A program made the position numbers and the translations under genes. Shown piece by piece: positions 63,066 through 64,000 of a stretch of DNA of 64,000 nucleotides. The DNA is from Rivihabitans pingtungensis. GTDB taxonomy: Bacteria; Pseudomonadota; Gammaproteobacteria; Burkholderiales; Aquaspirillaceae. A model generated the notes under the pieces. The model had not been told where the DNA came from. It saw only the letters and a list, made by a program, of their open reading frames with translations, and searched no databases. The stretch covers positions 62,001 through 126,000 of the forward strand of contig NZ_QJKI01000003.1 of the NCBI RefSeq assembly GCF_003201855.1. The letters run 5' to 3'. Each line of letters begins with the position of its first letter. The first letter of the stretch is position 1.

Positions 63066-63262
63066 TGCGTCCCCTCGGGCAGTCGCGCCAGCAGGTTTTC
63101 GATGCGGGCGCGGGTTTCCTCAACCTTGTATTTCAGGTCACGGTTTTCCACCTCGCGTTCGGCCAGACGGTCGCGCAGCTGGTTGTTGTCCAGGCGCAAC
63201 TGTCGGCACAGCTCGGCGAGCTGGAGGATTTTGCCATGAAGGAGATCAAGTTCTGCGTCCAT
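63062..63262 (-). CDS. zapB: ZapB-like coiled-coil protein (TIGR02449 type)
   Basis: 66-residue protein that is almost entirely a coiled coil with heptad leucines (LHGKILQLAELCRQLRLDN, then RDRLAEREVENRDLKYKVE). It is encoded directly before zapA with a 4-base overlap, as in many betaproteobacteria. A partner role with ZapA at the Z-ring is the natural inference, although sequence similarity to E. coli ZapB is limited. The start at 63262 (MDAELDLL) is preferred; three extra upstream codons are possible. Confidence 0.8.
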   Translation of the reverse strand: MDAELDLLHGKILQLAELCRQLRLDNNQLRDRLAEREVENRDLKYKVEETRARIENLLARLPEGTQ

Positions 63263-63366
63263 GCTCGGCACTATAACGGGCTGTCCGCAACAGCGTCAAA
63301 CCACTGTCGGCGGCGTGTTGGCAAGGTGAATGGCCTCCTCGGGCCAGGGCAGCTTGGCCATGTGGG

Positions 63367-63882
63367 TCATTTCAACACCAAGGGCAAGCCGGCCGCCGCC
63401 AAGGTCACCCGCTCGCAGCAGGCGGCCACTGCCTGATTGAGCCAGCCCAGTTCATCGACAAACCAGCGGGTGGCGGCACCCATCGGCACCACGCCCCAGC
63501 CGATTTCATTGCTGACCAGCACAATCTTGCCGGGCAGCTGTGGCAAAAGCTGCAACAGCGCCGCGCGCTCTTGGCGCCAGCGCGCGTCGTCCACGCCGTC
63601 GGCGGTGAGAAAACCCACCAGCCACAGCGTCAGGCAATCCACCAGCAGCAGGCGCTCGGGCGCGGCGGCGGCGTTCAGCGCCTGGGCCAGGCTGGCCGGG
63701 GCTTCGATCAAGCCCCATTGCGCCGGCCGGCGGGCGCGGTGCGCGGCCACGCGCTGGGCGAACTCTTCGTCGCCCACCTGCGCGGTGGCCAGATAAATCA
63801 CCTCGCCGGGCCAGGCCAGCGCCTCGGCCTCGGCCAGCCGGCTTTTGCCGCTGCGCGCGCCGCCAATAAAAAACTGTCGCAT
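63367..63882 (-). CDS. cobU: Adenosylcobinamide kinase/guanylyltransferase
   Basis: 171-residue bifunctional CobU/CobP. It phosphorylates adenosylcobinamide and then adds GMP in the nucleotide-loop assembly of cobalamin. The P-loop GGARSGKSRLAE is at residues 7-18, LVDCLTLWL near 79, and VSNEIGWGVVPM near 122. The gene stands alone on this strand; other cobalamin genes may lie beyond the right edge. No cobalamin riboswitch was recognised upstream. Confidence 0.93.
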   Translation of the reverse strand: MRQFFIGGARSGKSRLAEAEALAWPGEVIYLATAQVGDEEFAQRVAAHRARRPAQWGLIEAPASLAQALNAAAAPERLLLVDCLTLWLVGFLTADGVDDARWRQERAALLQLLPQLPGKIVLVSNEIGWGVVPMGAATRWFVDELGWLNQAVAACCERVTLAAAGLPLVLK

Positions 63883-63968
63883 GCTGGGCCTTTCTGTGCG
63901 CCAAAGCTTGGCCCGGCATTATAGGGCTCCGGTAGAATCTGCGGCTTTGCCTGATTGGAATTGTTCTC

Positions 63969-64000
63969 ATGGCTGTCTTGCACCCCGACGCCGGCCTGGC
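63969..64000 (+). CDS. Start of a rightward gene, unidentified
   Basis: An ATG at 63969 opens MAVLHPDAGL and is still open at the window edge, 86 bases from the divergent cobU. Only ten codons are visible. The gene cannot be named, and the call rests on the divergent layout and open frame. Confidence 0.3.
   Translation, partial: MAVLHPDAGL

Overview
The window is a stretch of GC-rich, gene-dense chromosome from a Gram-negative betaproteobacterium. The best guess is a member of the Neisseriales (Chromobacteriaceae or Chitinibacteraceae type). This rests on gene content and order: a homoserine kinase near a DUF2782 protein and polA, the zapB-zapA-6S RNA-fau block, yadGH-like ABC genes next to ibaG-murA, msbA with LPS core glycosyltransferases, and many chemoreceptors. 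The genus cannot be fixed from the sequence alone. No phage, plasmid, transposase gene or CRISPR array is visible. About 57 protein genes and one confident RNA gene (6S) are annotated.

Layout. 1-13.3 kb: an import-and-degradation block on the + strand. It holds two AMP-forming acyl-CoA ligases, a complete branched-chain-type ABC importer (ATPases, permeases, binding protein), and the lower valine pathway from isobutyryl-CoA to propionyl-CoA (acyl-CoA dehydrogenase, enoyl-CoA hydratase, 3-hydroxyisobutyryl-CoA hydrolase, mmsB, mmsA). 13.5-17.5 kb: a TatD-family nuclease, an exported SRPBCC protein and penicillin-binding protein 1A. 17.5-21.1 kb: a candidate small RNA, a leader with a terminator-like hairpin, and a complete pqqABCDE operon whose pqqA has only 26 codons. 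21.2-30 kb: a cytosolic zinc-sensing-type chemoreceptor, thrB, DUF2782, a LOG-family protein, polA and a Cache chemoreceptor. 30.6-34.6 kb: dapD and dapC (lysine/peptidoglycan), aroK and aroB (shikimate). 35-40 kb: a membrane-anchored FimV C-terminal-like domain, a RegB/RegA-like two-component pair, a LysR regulator and an AEC transporter. 40-43.5 kb: an ABC-2 exporter, ibaG and murA. 43.7-47.7 kb: two more chemoreceptors, the second with an apparent 1-base slip in a T8 run near its 3' end. 47.7-56.1 kb: a seven-gene, translationally coupled LPS operon read leftward from msbA to an O-antigen ligase. 56.1-64 kb: an AT-rich island, tolQ without tolR/A/B beside it, tsaC, ompW, ubiD, a TSUP permease, fau, 6S RNA, zapA, zapB and cobU.

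The most unusual structure is a dispersed, roughly 100-120 bp intergenic repeat with terminal inverted repeats. It occurs at nine places in both orientations, always outside or at the edge of genes, and once as a composite palindrome. It accounts for several spurious short open frames.

Gene boundaries were chosen by ribosome-binding site, family length and overlap with neighbours. Where a longer upstream frame was open, the internal start is explained in the entry. Hairpins and promoters were found by eye.
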